Assembly: GCA_027017025.1 (NCBI GenBank)
Contig: JALURH010000194.1
Coordinates: 4,984-22,323, forward strand
Length of the DNA: 17,340 nucleotides
Direction: 5' to 3'
Source: Thermofilaceae archaeon
GTDB lineage: Archaea; Thermoproteota; Thermoprotei; Thermofilales; Thermofilaceae
The notes below the pieces were generated by a model, which did no database searches, was not told the DNA's origin, and saw only the letters and a program-made list of their open reading frames with translations. Below, in pieces: positions 1 through 6,799 of this stretch. How positions within the stretch are numbered: position 1 is the first letter of the stretch; each line of letters begins with the position of its first letter. Made by a program: the position numbers and the translations under genes.

Positions 1-205
1 TTCTAAGAAAAGTCTCATAGAAGGGTAAAATAATCCTTTTTGTCCTTATTTTTATTCGCAATTTATCTATAAGCTTATTTACATCATCAAGAAAAGTGTC
101 TGCATATCTCACTATCTCTTCAATGTAGGTATGAAAATTACTTGTCCTTGGAGGAGGTATGTGTAGTGCGAGTGCTCTAATTTCGATACCTTTTAGTTCT
201 GTCAT
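1..205 (-). CDS. DUF711-like (UPF0210) protein, N-terminal part, cut by window edge
   Basis: An open frame on the minus strand starts with ATG at 205 and runs off the left edge, so only the first 68 residues are visible. It begins MTELKGIEIRALALHIPPP, continues with a helical stretch (about residues 24-48) and then a basic segment reading IRTKRIILPF. The order 'IRAL.LH', helix, 'R/QT.RI.L.PF' resembles the start of archaeal DUF711/UPF0210 proteins, a family of unknown biochemical role. It lies 53 nt downstream of the next minus-strand gene, so the two may be co-transcribed. The family call rests on a short N-terminus and is tentative; the open frame and start are clear. Confidence 0.5.
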   Translation of the reverse strand, partial: MTELKGIEIRALALHIPPPRTSNFHTYIEEIVRYADTFLDDVNKLIDKLRIKIRTKRIILPFYETFLR

Positions 206-258
206 TATATCTTGATTTGATTGCTAAATAGAAATTATTTTCTTTGGTTCTGTTTATC

Positions 259-1365
259 TTAGTCTATTCTTCCTGTTTCGCGTAAATAGTCCAGTAAGGA
301 GTCCACATCCTTAAAGATTCTAGTAGTATAATATTCGAAAAATGGGCTCCAGGATTCGTGAGGGAAAATAGCATAGACCTCTTTGTTATGTGTAAAACCG
401 TAGTTTATTTCGCTTAAGACCCCTGGTGACAGCGTTGTTATAGGATAATATACCACAATCATGTCACTCTGATTTATTAGCTGGTAATCTCTGACTACAA
501 TCTGGTCCTTTATATCTTCAGCTGCATTAAGTACATCCTCTATTTTTAATCTATGTATCTTATCATCAATTTCCAATTCTATATGGTTTTGTTTTTTCTT
601 CTTTGCCTCAATAGCTGCTCCCACAATATCCATCTCCTCTATAGCTATTGGATCAAAAAGCACTATACCCGATTCTCTCAATACCTTTTTTATTTCTTCC
701 TTACTCTTCATGAAATCTTCATTGCCCTTTACATATGTTATTGGGTAGCTTAAGTATGCTTTAGGCAGAGGTTTTCTACCATCCCTTATGGCTTTTTCAA
801 CATCATATATTATGGCTTTAAGGATACCTGGATCTTCACGTCGGGAAACTAGATAGAAGGGTTTTCTCCGGTACTCAGCTAAAATACGTGTTATGAATGC
901 TTCCTCATCTCTCCATACTAATATATCCTTGAGAGACAACCTTCCTCTCCACTGGCTTTCCTCGAGTTTTGCCCATATATAGTGAACATTATCAACTATG
1001 TTTATGTATACGTCTGGGTCTATTTGATTCAAGTAATAAAAGTTGAATGCATGTGTAAGATGCTTTTTCCACCTAAAACATGCATGTGTACTTATTGCTA
1101 ATACCCCATTCCTGCTTCTAACATTATTTGCTTTCCTCAGGATATCTTCAAATGTTACAGCCCTTAAATAATCCAGCGCTAACGGATCCATGTCAAGTAT
1201 CTTTCCCTCAGGAATGGTAATACCTAGGGTTTCAGACTTTTTAAACATTAGTTCCCCTACGTCCACAATTTCAAGTTGCTTAGAAATAGTGCTTACTTCA
1301 TGTAGGTACTGGAGTCTTTCACTGCCACTTATACCTGTAACGAATGATACTAAGCTACTACCCAT
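259..1365 (-). CDS. P-loop kinase-like / nucleoside deoxyribosyltransferase-like fusion
   Basis: A protein of about 368 residues with two parts. The first half resembles archaeal adenylate-kinase-like P-loop proteins: SLVSFVTGISGSER at the N-terminus, VDVGELMF, then STHACFRWK and DPDVYINIVDN. The P-loop is degenerate, with GISGSER where GxxGxGK[ST] is expected, so the phosphate-binding Lys is missing. The second half, from KAYLSYPIT through LFDPIAIEE to NQSDMIVVYYP and SPGVLSEINYGF, matches the nucleoside 2-deoxyribosyltransferase-like fold, where a YL..PI strand, a D.IV strand and a G...E motif frame a nucleotide pocket. I use ATG 1365. A GTG at 1383 is also in frame, but the minus-strand TATA-like element at 1393-1403 places transcription start near 1372. 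GTG 1374 is a leaderless alternative. Function unknown; nucleotide sensing or salvage is inference. Confidence 0.75.
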   Translation of the reverse strand: MGSSLVSFVTGISGSERLQYLHEVSTISKQLEIVDVGELMFKKSETLGITIPEGKILDMDPLALDYLRAVTFEDILRKANNVRSRNGVLAISTHACFRWKKHLTHAFNFYYLNQIDPDVYINIVDNVHYIWAKLEESQWRGRLSLKDILVWRDEEAFITRILAEYRRKPFYLVSRREDPGILKAIIYDVEKAIRDGRKPLPKAYLSYPITYVKGNEDFMKSKEEIKKVLRESGIVLFDPIAIEEMDIVGAAIEAKKKKQNHIELEIDDKIHRLKIEDVLNAAEDIKDQIVVRDYQLINQSDMIVVYYPITTLSPGVLSEINYGFTHNKEVYAIFPHESWSPFFEYYTTRIFKDVDSLLDYLRETGRID

Positions 1366-1383
1366 AGCATCCACACATAGCAC

Positions 1384-1520
1384 ATGTGCGGGATAAATTA
1401 AAGTTATTTGCGGAAAAAGTTATCTTTATTAAGCTTTTTCTTGACTTTACTTTCAACCTTATTTCTGAATCCCTGATATACCATTGCATTCTATACGTTA
1501 TACCGTGGAAGGAATATCTA
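1384..1520. promoter_or_regulatory. Divergent promoter region
   Basis: AT-rich spacer between two divergent genes. On the minus strand the element at 1393-1403 (ATAAATTAAAG on plus) is a good box A for the fusion gene. On the plus strand GATATACC at 1475-1482 would start transcription near 1504, with a purine-rich GGAAGGA at 1508-1514 before ATG 1521. TTTATTAAG at 1425-1433 is an alternative. Confidence 0.4.
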
Positions 1521-1820
1521 ATGTCAGTAATACGACCTCTAACAAAAATAGCTGCAAGAATATTGGTGGTGAATAAGTTGAGCGAAGGAGGAGACATATA
1601 TATATTCGTTGATAATAGCGAAGAATCAAAAAAGGCTTTAGAGGAACTTTCTAGATCCAACATCAGAGTTAAGGTAGTTGATGTAAGTAAGAATGGTTTA
1701 AGAGGGTGGCTGTTATTTGAATTCGGTACAACCGAAACACCACTTTTAGCAACAAATAATACTGTTATAGTTGGCTACAATAATATCAAAAAATTCTTAA
1801 AGAGCATTAAAAGACTTTAG
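1521..1820 (+). CDS. Small thioredoxin/glutaredoxin-fold protein lacking the CxxC site
   Basis: A 99-residue protein. The core reads DIYIFVDNSEESKKALEEL (about residues 25-43), VKVVDVSKNGLRGWLLFEFG (51-70), TPLLATNNTVIVGYNNIKKFL (73-93). This follows the glutaredoxin/thioredoxin order: strand, helix, strand, helix, the cis-proline 'T-P' loop, then a strand pair and a closing helix. Where active members carry CxxC right after the first strand, this one has DNSEES, and it has no cysteine at all, so it cannot be a thiol oxidoreductase. An upstream in-frame ATG at 1386 would add 45 residues, but that stretch looks like translated promoter DNA and lies next to the divergent start. It sits 21 nt before the thiL-like gene and is probably co-transcribed with it. 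Role unknown; a binding or scaffolding role is inference. Confidence 0.6.
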   Translation: MSVIRPLTKIAARILVVNKLSEGGDIYIFVDNSEESKKALEELSRSNIRVKVVDVSKNGLRGWLLFEFGTTETPLLATNNTVIVGYNNIKKFLKSIKRL

Positions 1821-1841
1821 AATCTTTAGTTATCTATTTTT

Positions 1842-2771
1842 GTGGATGAAATTAAAGCTTTAAAAATTATCCAGGACTATGTTTCACATCCCCTAGAGGA
1901 TGCTGTATTAATACCTTATGAAGAAGAATTTATAGTCATAAACGTTGATGCTTTTAACGAGGAGACTGATTGGCTGCCTGGAGCCGATATATATTCTATA
2001 GGTTGGAGAGCAGCAATAGCTTCTTTAAGTGATGTAGTGGTTAAGGGCGCAAAACCCTACGGAACGATAGTTAGCTTGAAGATACCACCACACTTTCAAG
2101 AAAACTCTCTTAAGGAACTATATAATGGATTAAAAGATGCCTCGAGGAGCGTTGGAGCAGAAATACTTGGAGGAGATACAGATATAATAGATGACTCGCT
2201 ACGTATCGAAGTAACCTCCATAGGTTTTGGAAAGAATATTATCCGGAGAAGTACTGCTAAACCCCAGGAAATAATATATGTGTCGGGAAAATTTGGGTTA
2301 ACTTCCCTCATATATTATAGTCTATTTTTTAGCAATTCTATTCCTTGTGAGTATATCCTAGATATCTTTCCACAAGTTATTCGTCCTAAACTTATAGACC
2401 TCTCTAAGTGGTTGCGTGCTGTACCCTTTATTACTGCCTCAATAGATAGTAGTGATGGACTGGCCGCATCACTTCATCAGCTAGCTATAGCAAGTAATGT
2501 GCGTATAAGACTCCATAGGATTCCTATTGATGAATATGCCCTAAAGTGTTTTAGTAAAATGAATATCGACCCTATAGAACTGGTATTATATTATGGTGGG
2601 GAGGAATTTATCTTTATTTTCACCGTGCCACCCTATTATGCCTCAAGAGTTGAACAAATATTAGGTAACTATGCTATACGTGTAGGTGTAATTGAGGAAG
2701 GACAGGGTGTTTTCTTAGAAAAGTGGGGTAAAATAGAAAATAGAGGGTGGATAAGTGGCAGGGGATGGTGA
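1842..2771 (+). CDS. thiL: Thiamine-monophosphate kinase (ThiL-like)
   Basis: A 309-residue protein of the ThiL/PurM/HypE superfamily, in which ThiL phosphorylates thiamine monophosphate to thiamine diphosphate with ATP. Visible ThiL landmarks are the acidic pair in HPLEDAVL (residues 16-23, in the place of the usual GDDAAV), WRAAIASLSDVVVKGAKPYG (55-74), GGDTD (110-114), IDSSDGLAASLHQLA (201-215) and GGEEFIFIFTV (252-262, the usual GEDYELLFT). Translation starts at GTG 1842 with no clear Shine-Dalgarno; the nearby ATG at 1846 is out of frame. The stop overlaps the GGTGA that serves the next gene. The product would supply the thiamine diphosphate cofactor used, among others, by the transketolase encoded later in this window. 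The first Asp of the metal-binding pair is Glu here, so an AIR-synthase-related relative with another substrate is not excluded. Confidence 0.8.
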   Translation: MDEIKALKIIQDYVSHPLEDAVLIPYEEEFIVINVDAFNEETDWLPGADIYSIGWRAAIASLSDVVVKGAKPYGTIVSLKIPPHFQENSLKELYNGLKDASRSVGAEILGGDTDIIDDSLRIEVTSIGFGKNIIRRSTAKPQEIIYVSGKFGLTSLIYYSLFFSNSIPCEYILDIFPQVIRPKLIDLSKWLRAVPFITASIDSSDGLAASLHQLAIASNVRIRLHRIPIDEYALKCFSKMNIDPIELVLYYGGEEFIFIFTVPPYYASRVEQILGNYAIRVGVIEEGQGVFLEKWGKIENRGWISGRGW

Positions 2772-2777
2772 CAAAAA

Positions 2778-4505
2778 TTGATAGCTATAATACTTGATGG
2801 ATATACAGATGAACCTGCAGGACTAGGTGTACCACCGTATATTGATGTTTACCCGAGGTATATAGCTGGAGCCATCTGGAGTGTATATCATTCGGCTAAA
2901 GTGGTATATTTTACTGTTGATAAAGCTCGACAAAATCTTGAGAAATTCCTCAGATTAGCTTCGAAATCTGACCTTCTAATAGTTATTGCTGGAGTAATAG
3001 TCCCAGGTAAGTATCTAGGCGGTACACCTATAACATTTGAGGAAATTGTTAGATGGCCTCGAGAGCTTGAAAAAACTCTAAAGATACTCGTCGGACCTGC
3101 AGCAAGGTTCGGATTTGGAGTAGAGGGTGGAAAAATAGCTTTTCCACCTAAGATCTTCGAAGATATATATGATCTTATCGTTAGAGGCGATCCAGAAATC
3201 GTAATATACGATTTGTTAAAGGAGAAACTAAGTCTCGAGAGAATAAATCCATATAAGTTAAGAGAGAGTTACGAACTTACATCCAAATTTGCTGTTAGAG
3301 GGGCTCGCATCGTCTTACAGCACCCTAACCATGGACATAATCTTATAGCTGAAATAGAGACCTATAGAGGATGCCCCCGCTGGCTAGCTGGAGGATGCTC
3401 ATTCTGTATAGAGCCAAGGCATGGGAAAGTTATTTTTAGGGATGAGGAAGAAATAGCTAGGGAAATAGGAGAACTGTATAGGTTAGGTTTGAGAAGTTTT
3501 CGCTTGGGAAGGCAATCTGACTTTCTCACCTACAAGGCCGTTGGAACAAATGAGGAAGAATTCCCTAAACCTAATCCAAAGGCTATTGAGAAATTGTATC
3601 GGATGATTAGGTATGTGGCACCGAGCCTAGAAACACTACATATAGATAATGTTAACCCAGGTACAATAGCTAAACATCCCGAAGAAGCTGAACGTACGCT
3701 AAAAGTTCTCATTAAGTACCATACACCGGGAGATGTGGCTGCCTTCGGCCTTGAAACCGCTGATCCTCATGTAGCCAGGTTAAATAACCTTGGTACAATG
3801 CCTGAAGAGGTACTTACTGCTATCGAGATCGTAAATAATATTGGTAAAGAGAGAGGGTGGAACGGACTACCGGAGATACTTCCTGGAGTAAACTTTGTTC
3901 TAGGACTTATAGGTGAAACAAAGAATACCTATAGGAAGAACATAGCTTTTCTCAAGGAGATACTTGAGAGACAACTTCTAGTGAGGAGAGTTAATATACG
4001 CCAGGTTCTCCCCTTACCAGCAACACGTATGTGGAGTGTAGGTACTAAGATAATTGAGAGAAACTATAGATACTTTAAATACTTTAAAAACTGGGTGAGA
4101 GAAAAATTTGACTCTTATATGCTTCCAAGAATAGCCCCAAAATACTCTGTTCTGAGGAGGCTATATGTAGAGGGGACTTCAAATAGCTACATGCTAGCTA
4201 GACAGGTTGGCAGCTACCCTCTTCTAACCTATGTTACAGAAAAAGTTTCTAGGTCAAGAGTAGATGTCCTAGTTGTGAAGCATAAAGCTAGGTCAGTAAT
4301 TGCTGTGCCATTCCCAATAGACTTTAATAGATCATCTTTCAAAAGCTTAAAGTATGTTGTTTCCGAGAAGAAAGCTTTAGAAATTATAGCTAGACGTCCA
4401 ATTACAAGTGGAGAAATCGTCAATATACTTACAAAGGATAAACTTAAGTTCTTTAGGGTAAGGCCCCCACAAGATTTAAAATGCTGGAAGAAAGATAGTG
4501 TGTAG
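2778..4505 (+). CDS. Radical SAM protein with CX7CX2C cluster motif (COG1031-like)
   Basis: A 575-residue protein. Residues 1-180 resemble a B12-binding-like Rossmann domain (MIAIILDGYT; SDLLIVIAGVIVPGKYLGG; LVGPAARFG). The radical SAM core follows with ETYRGCPRWLAGGCSFCIEP at about 194-213. Its three cysteines, C199, C207 and C210, are spaced CX7CX2C instead of the usual CX3CX2C. Later landmarks are LHIDNVNPG, FGLETADP and VNFVLGLIGET. The C-terminus (about 505-560) looks like a nucleic-acid-binding helix-hairpin-helix or TRAM-like tail. This fits archaeal COG1031, uncharacterised Fe-S oxidoreductases. Translation starts at TTG 2778, fixed by GGTGA at 2767-2771, which overlaps the thiL stop. 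The stop TAG (4503-4505) shares its G with the first base of the tRNA-Arg gene. Substrate unknown; RNA modification is a guess from the tail and the neighbours. Confidence 0.8.
   Translation: MIAIILDGYTDEPAGLGVPPYIDVYPRYIAGAIWSVYHSAKVVYFTVDKARQNLEKFLRLASKSDLLIVIAGVIVPGKYLGGTPITFEEIVRWPRELEKTLKILVGPAARFGFGVEGGKIAFPPKIFEDIYDLIVRGDPEIVIYDLLKEKLSLERINPYKLRESYELTSKFAVRGARIVLQHPNHGHNLIAEIETYRGCPRWLAGGCSFCIEPRHGKVIFRDEEEIAREIGELYRLGLRSFRLGRQSDFLTYKAVGTNEEEFPKPNPKAIEKLYRMIRYVAPSLETLHIDNVNPGTIAKHPEEAERTLKVLIKYHTPGDVAAFGLETADPHVARLNNLGTMPEEVLTAIEIVNNIGKERGWNGLPEILPGVNFVLGLIGETKNTYRKNIAFLKEILERQLLVRRVNIRQVLPLPATRMWSVGTKIIERNYRYFKYFKNWVREKFDSYMLPRIAPKYSVLRRLYVEGTSNSYMLARQVGSYPLLTYVTEKVSRSRVDVLVVKHKARSVIAVPFPIDFNRSSFKSLKYVVSEKKALEIIARRPITSGEIVNILTKDKLKFFRVRPPQDLKCWKKDSV
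4475..4480 (+). promoter_or_regulatory. Box A promoter of the tRNA-Arg gene, inside the radical SAM gene
   Basis: TTTAAA is centred 27 nt before the first tRNA base, the normal box A distance in Crenarchaeota. It lies within the last ten codons of the upstream gene. This would let the tRNA be transcribed on its own. Confidence 0.6.
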
Positions 4506-4525
4506 GGCCCGTGGCGCAGCCGGGA

Positions 4526-4547
4526 CATCCTCCGCGGAGTATCGAGA
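4526..4547 (+). other. Non-canonical intron in the D loop of tRNA-Arg
   Basis: The two D-stem strands are separated by 30 nt where 8-11 are normal. Removing about 20 nt from this stretch restores a standard loop; for example, keeping AGCCGGGACA leaves GG at positions 18-19. The removed part contains the palindrome CTCCGCGGAG (4530-4539). I could not draw a perfect bulge-helix-bulge, so the exact cut sites are uncertain by a few bases. Confidence 0.65.
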
Positions 4548-4563
4548 GCGCGGCGGCCTTCTA

Positions 4564-4582
4564 TGGCTAATTGCTGAAAGAA
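4564..4582 (+). other. Canonical-position intron (37/38) of tRNA-Arg
   Basis: 19 nt separate A37 (4563) from A38 (4583). Excision gives the 7-nt loop CTTCTAA closed by GCGGC/GCCGC. A small GGC/GCT hairpin lies in the middle, and the exon CTT can pair with intron AAG, a relaxed bulge-helix-bulge. Shifting the cut by one A gives the same product. Confidence 0.8.
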
Positions 4583-4642
4583 AGCCGCAGGTCCCGGGTT
4601 CAAATCCCGGCGGGCCCGCCACCTTATCGATTAGTAGTCGAA

Positions 4643-4650
4643 TTTTTATT
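4643..4650 (+). promoter_or_regulatory. Possible box A for the methyltransferase gene
   Basis: TTTTTATT in the short spacer after the tRNA lies about 40 nt before ATG 4686, giving a leader of roughly 10-15 nt. No clear Shine-Dalgarno is seen before this start. Confidence 0.35.
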
Positions 4651-4685
4651 TCGAAACTAACTAGCCTAGAATTGGCTGGCTATAT

Positions 4686-5858
4686 ATGATCTACTCTATA
4701 GAGTGGCTAGCAAAGAAATATCAGTATTCACTTGTGGCTGTGAAGAGTTTAGCAAAAATTTATGGATTAAAAGATACATCCAGTATTCTATACTCGCTAA
4801 GAAGCCCTGGTTCTCGTTATTTCCTACGCGTTAATACGTTGAAAGCTACGGCTGGTGAAGTTGTTGCTAGGCTACGCAACCAGGGTCTAGCAGCTAAGTC
4901 CTTGCGGGAGGTATGCGATGCTATTTATTTTGACACTAAAGGTCCCTTTCCCGTTAATATTCACGAAAAAATTGTTGTAGCCGATAAAGCAGCATCCGAA
5001 TCCGTCTATATGGGTGCTAATCTCTATGCCCCAGGAGTAGTTGAGGCAGAAAAAATAGAGGCAGGCGATGTTGTTACCATAGTTAACCCTGTGGGGATAC
5101 CCGTAGCTGAGGGAGTAGCAACAATGAATAGAGAAGATATTTTCTCTACAAGAAGAGGATTAGCGATAATGACTCTAAGAAGCGTATATAGTGTCCCTAG
5201 TATACGGGAAAGTGAAGTCTACATTAATGGGCTAGTATACGATCAATCACTCCCATCTATAATCTCTATACATATATTAAGTCCAAAACCCGGATGGGTA
5301 CTATTGGATATGTGTGCCGCACCTGGTGGGAAAGCTACTCATGCCGCACAATTGATGAAAGATGAGGGAGAAATTATAGCTGTAGATCGCTCTCCAGGTA
5401 AGATTCGGAGAATCGAGGAGAATATTAGAAGACTAGGGTTAAAGAGTATAAAAACAGTGCTATATGATTCTAGATATATTGATGATATAATGGGTGCTAA
5501 TGAAGTAGATGCTATTATTCTTGATCCACCATGCACAGCTCTTGGTGTTAGACCTAAACTCTTTTATAATAGAGACGAAAAAGTATTCCTATCACTACCA
5601 AATTACCAACGTCAATTCATTAAAGTAGCGTATAAAGTCTTGCGTAAAGGAGGGCTTATGCTATATACCACCTGTACCCTAACCCTGGAGGAAAATGAGG
5701 CGAATGTCCTATATGCAATAAAACTGGGCTTTAATGTTAAGGAGATAAGATCCACTTTTGGAAAAAGAGGTTATCTAGGCTTACCGGTTATAAGGTTCGA
5801 GCCACATATACATGATACCCCTGGGTTCTTTATAGCGCTACTCGAAAAACCTACATGA
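4686..5858 (+). CDS. PUA-domain RNA m5C methyltransferase, NSUN6-like
   Basis: A 390-residue protein of the NOL1/NOP2/Sun family, which makes 5-methylcytosine in RNA using S-adenosylmethionine. An N-terminal segment with YFLRVNTLKAT (residues 45-55) is followed by a PUA domain at about 94-168 (KIVVADKAASESVYMGANLY, GVVEAEKIEAGDVVTIV). The catalytic domain shows MCAAPGGKATH (209-219, SAM binding), AVDRS (232-236), LDPPCTALG (279-287) and YTTCTLTLEENE (327-338). C283 and C330 are the two conserved cysteines. A PUA placed before the methyltransferase core is the arrangement of NSUN6 and its archaeal homologues, which methylate C72 of certain tRNAs. The gene starts 64 nt after a tRNA-Arg that carries C72. 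Its 3' end overlaps convergent nadK by 8 nt. An rRNA target is the alternative. Confidence 0.85.
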   Translation: MIYSIEWLAKKYQYSLVAVKSLAKIYGLKDTSSILYSLRSPGSRYFLRVNTLKATAGEVVARLRNQGLAAKSLREVCDAIYFDTKGPFPVNIHEKIVVADKAASESVYMGANLYAPGVVEAEKIEAGDVVTIVNPVGIPVAEGVATMNREDIFSTRRGLAIMTLRSVYSVPSIRESEVYINGLVYDQSLPSIISIHILSPKPGWVLLDMCAAPGGKATHAAQLMKDEGEIIAVDRSPGKIRRIEENIRRLGLKSIKTVLYDSRYIDDIMGANEVDAIILDPPCTALGVRPKLFYNRDEKVFLSLPNYQRQFIKVAYKVLRKGGLMLYTTCTLTLEENEANVLYAIKLGFNVKEIRSTFGKRGYLGLPVIRFEPHIHDTPGFFIALLEKPT

Positions 5859-6690
5859 ATATATCGATGAGTCTGAGTCTAAGCCTATCATGTAGTTTCC
5901 TTCTACCATTTACTTTTACGATTTTTAGCTTCTTCACACACCCCACCGCATCAAGTCTCCCTCTAGATTCAACTTCTATTTTCTGCTGGCCATCTATAAC
6001 CAGTAGTGCAGATAAAGCTGGTCTTTTAAAAACTTCAATCGATACCTTTCTGGTACCTTCAACTACCAGTGGTCTAGCCATAGGTGATAGAGGTGCTATT
6101 GGAACCACCGAGAGAACATTTAAAGACCAATCCATAATTATAGGACCACCATAGGATAAAGCGTGCCCCGTTGATCCAACGGCCGTAGCCACTATTACGC
6201 CATCTCCTCTCATACGATAAACTTCTTCCTCGTCTACAAACACTTTGAATTCTATGACCTTACCCGGCGGACCAAGAATCTCTACTTCGTTAAGGAAGAT
6301 ACCCTCTAGGCTGCCCCAGCTGAAACCACCAATACAAGCTTCATCTATCTTGTATTCCTCGCAAAGTACCCTATCGAGTACGGGTTTAAAATCTTCTACA
6401 GAGTAATTATATAGGTAACCCATACTTCCAATACAGAAACCTAAAAGTGGAGGTAAATTACCTCTGCTTTTCTGCACAACTCTGAGTAATGTTCCGTCAC
6501 CCCCTATAACTATCGCTAGATCCATACCTTGTATCAGACTCTCCGGGACAACTTTACCTTTAGCAGCGTAGGCGAGAACAGGATCAACGAATACGTTTAT
6601 TCCTTTTCCTTCAAGGTATCTAACTATCCTTAATGCCCATTCACTGGCTCTTACGTCGCTAGCTTTGGCTTTAACCCATATTCTTTCCAC
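5851..6690 (-). CDS. nadK: NAD kinase
   Basis: A 279-residue protein that phosphorylates NAD (possibly NADH) to NADP(H) using ATP or polyphosphate. Family signatures are complete: GGDGTLLR at residues 63-70 with the catalytic Asp 65, FCIGSMGYL (85-93), FLNEVEI (132-138), GDGVIVATAVGSTGHALSYGGPI (162-184), PIAPLSP (198-204) and IDGQ (232-235). The length is typical of archaeal NadK. Translation starts at GTG 6690. A minus-strand box A, ATAAATAA (6712-6719), lies about 25 nt upstream, so the message is probably leaderless. The 3' end overlaps the methyltransferase gene on the other strand by 8 nt. Confidence 0.95.
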   Translation of the reverse strand: MERIWVKAKASDVRASEWALRIVRYLEGKGINVFVDPVLAYAAKGKVVPESLIQGMDLAIVIGGDGTLLRVVQKSRGNLPPLLGFCIGSMGYLYNYSVEDFKPVLDRVLCEEYKIDEACIGGFSWGSLEGIFLNEVEILGPPGKVIEFKVFVDEEEVYRMRGDGVIVATAVGSTGHALSYGGPIIMDWSLNVLSVVPIAPLSPMARPLVVEGTRKVSIEVFKRPALSALLVIDGQQKIEVESRGRLDAVGCVKKLKIVKVNGRRKLHDRLRLRLIDIFM

Positions 6691-6799
6691 AACTAATTAT
6701 AGCATCCAACTTATTTATGAGAGATACCCTCCAGTATTACGCTAGGATTAAAATATGGCTACGCTAATCTAAAATAGGATACAAGGTTAGGTGATTATT
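6691..6799. promoter_or_regulatory. Divergent promoters of nadK and aIF5A, with aIF5A ribosome binding site
   Basis: For nadK, the minus strand has ATAAATAA at 6712-6719. For aIF5A, the plus strand has TTAAAATAT at about 6748-6756 and CTAAAATAG at 6770-6778. GGTGAT at 6790-6795 is a perfect Shine-Dalgarno that sets ATG 6800 as the aIF5A start. The GTG at 6791 that would extend the frame is part of this site. Confidence 0.55.

Larger units (their letters stand above)
4505..4621 (+). tRNA. tRNA-Arg(UCU) with two introns and encoded CCA
   Basis: The acceptor stem is GGGCCCG (4505-4511) with CGGGCCC (4611-4617), discriminator G4618, and CCA encoded at 4619-4621. The D stem is GCGC (4514-4517) with GCGC (4548-4551). 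The anticodon stem is GCGGC (4553-4557) with GCCGC (4584-4588), and the loop after splicing is CTTCTAA, giving anticodon UCU, which reads AGA. The T arm is CCGGG, TTCAAAT, CCCGG (4594-4610). Two stretches do not fit a mature tRNA: about 20 nt within the D loop and 19 nt after position 37. Both are read as archaeal tRNA introns. The first base is also the last base of the upstream stop codon. The 3' strand ends in C72, the position methylated by NSUN6-type enzymes such as the one encoded just downstream. Confidence 0.92.

Noticed and set aside
1386..1520. 45-residue N-terminal extension of the thioredoxin-fold gene
   Set aside because: The extension covers both divergent promoters and starts 3 nt from the opposite gene's furthest start; ATG 1521 fits the fold start.
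4498..4689. 63-codon plus frame over the tRNA
   Set aside because: It translates the tRNA and its introns; no protein signal.
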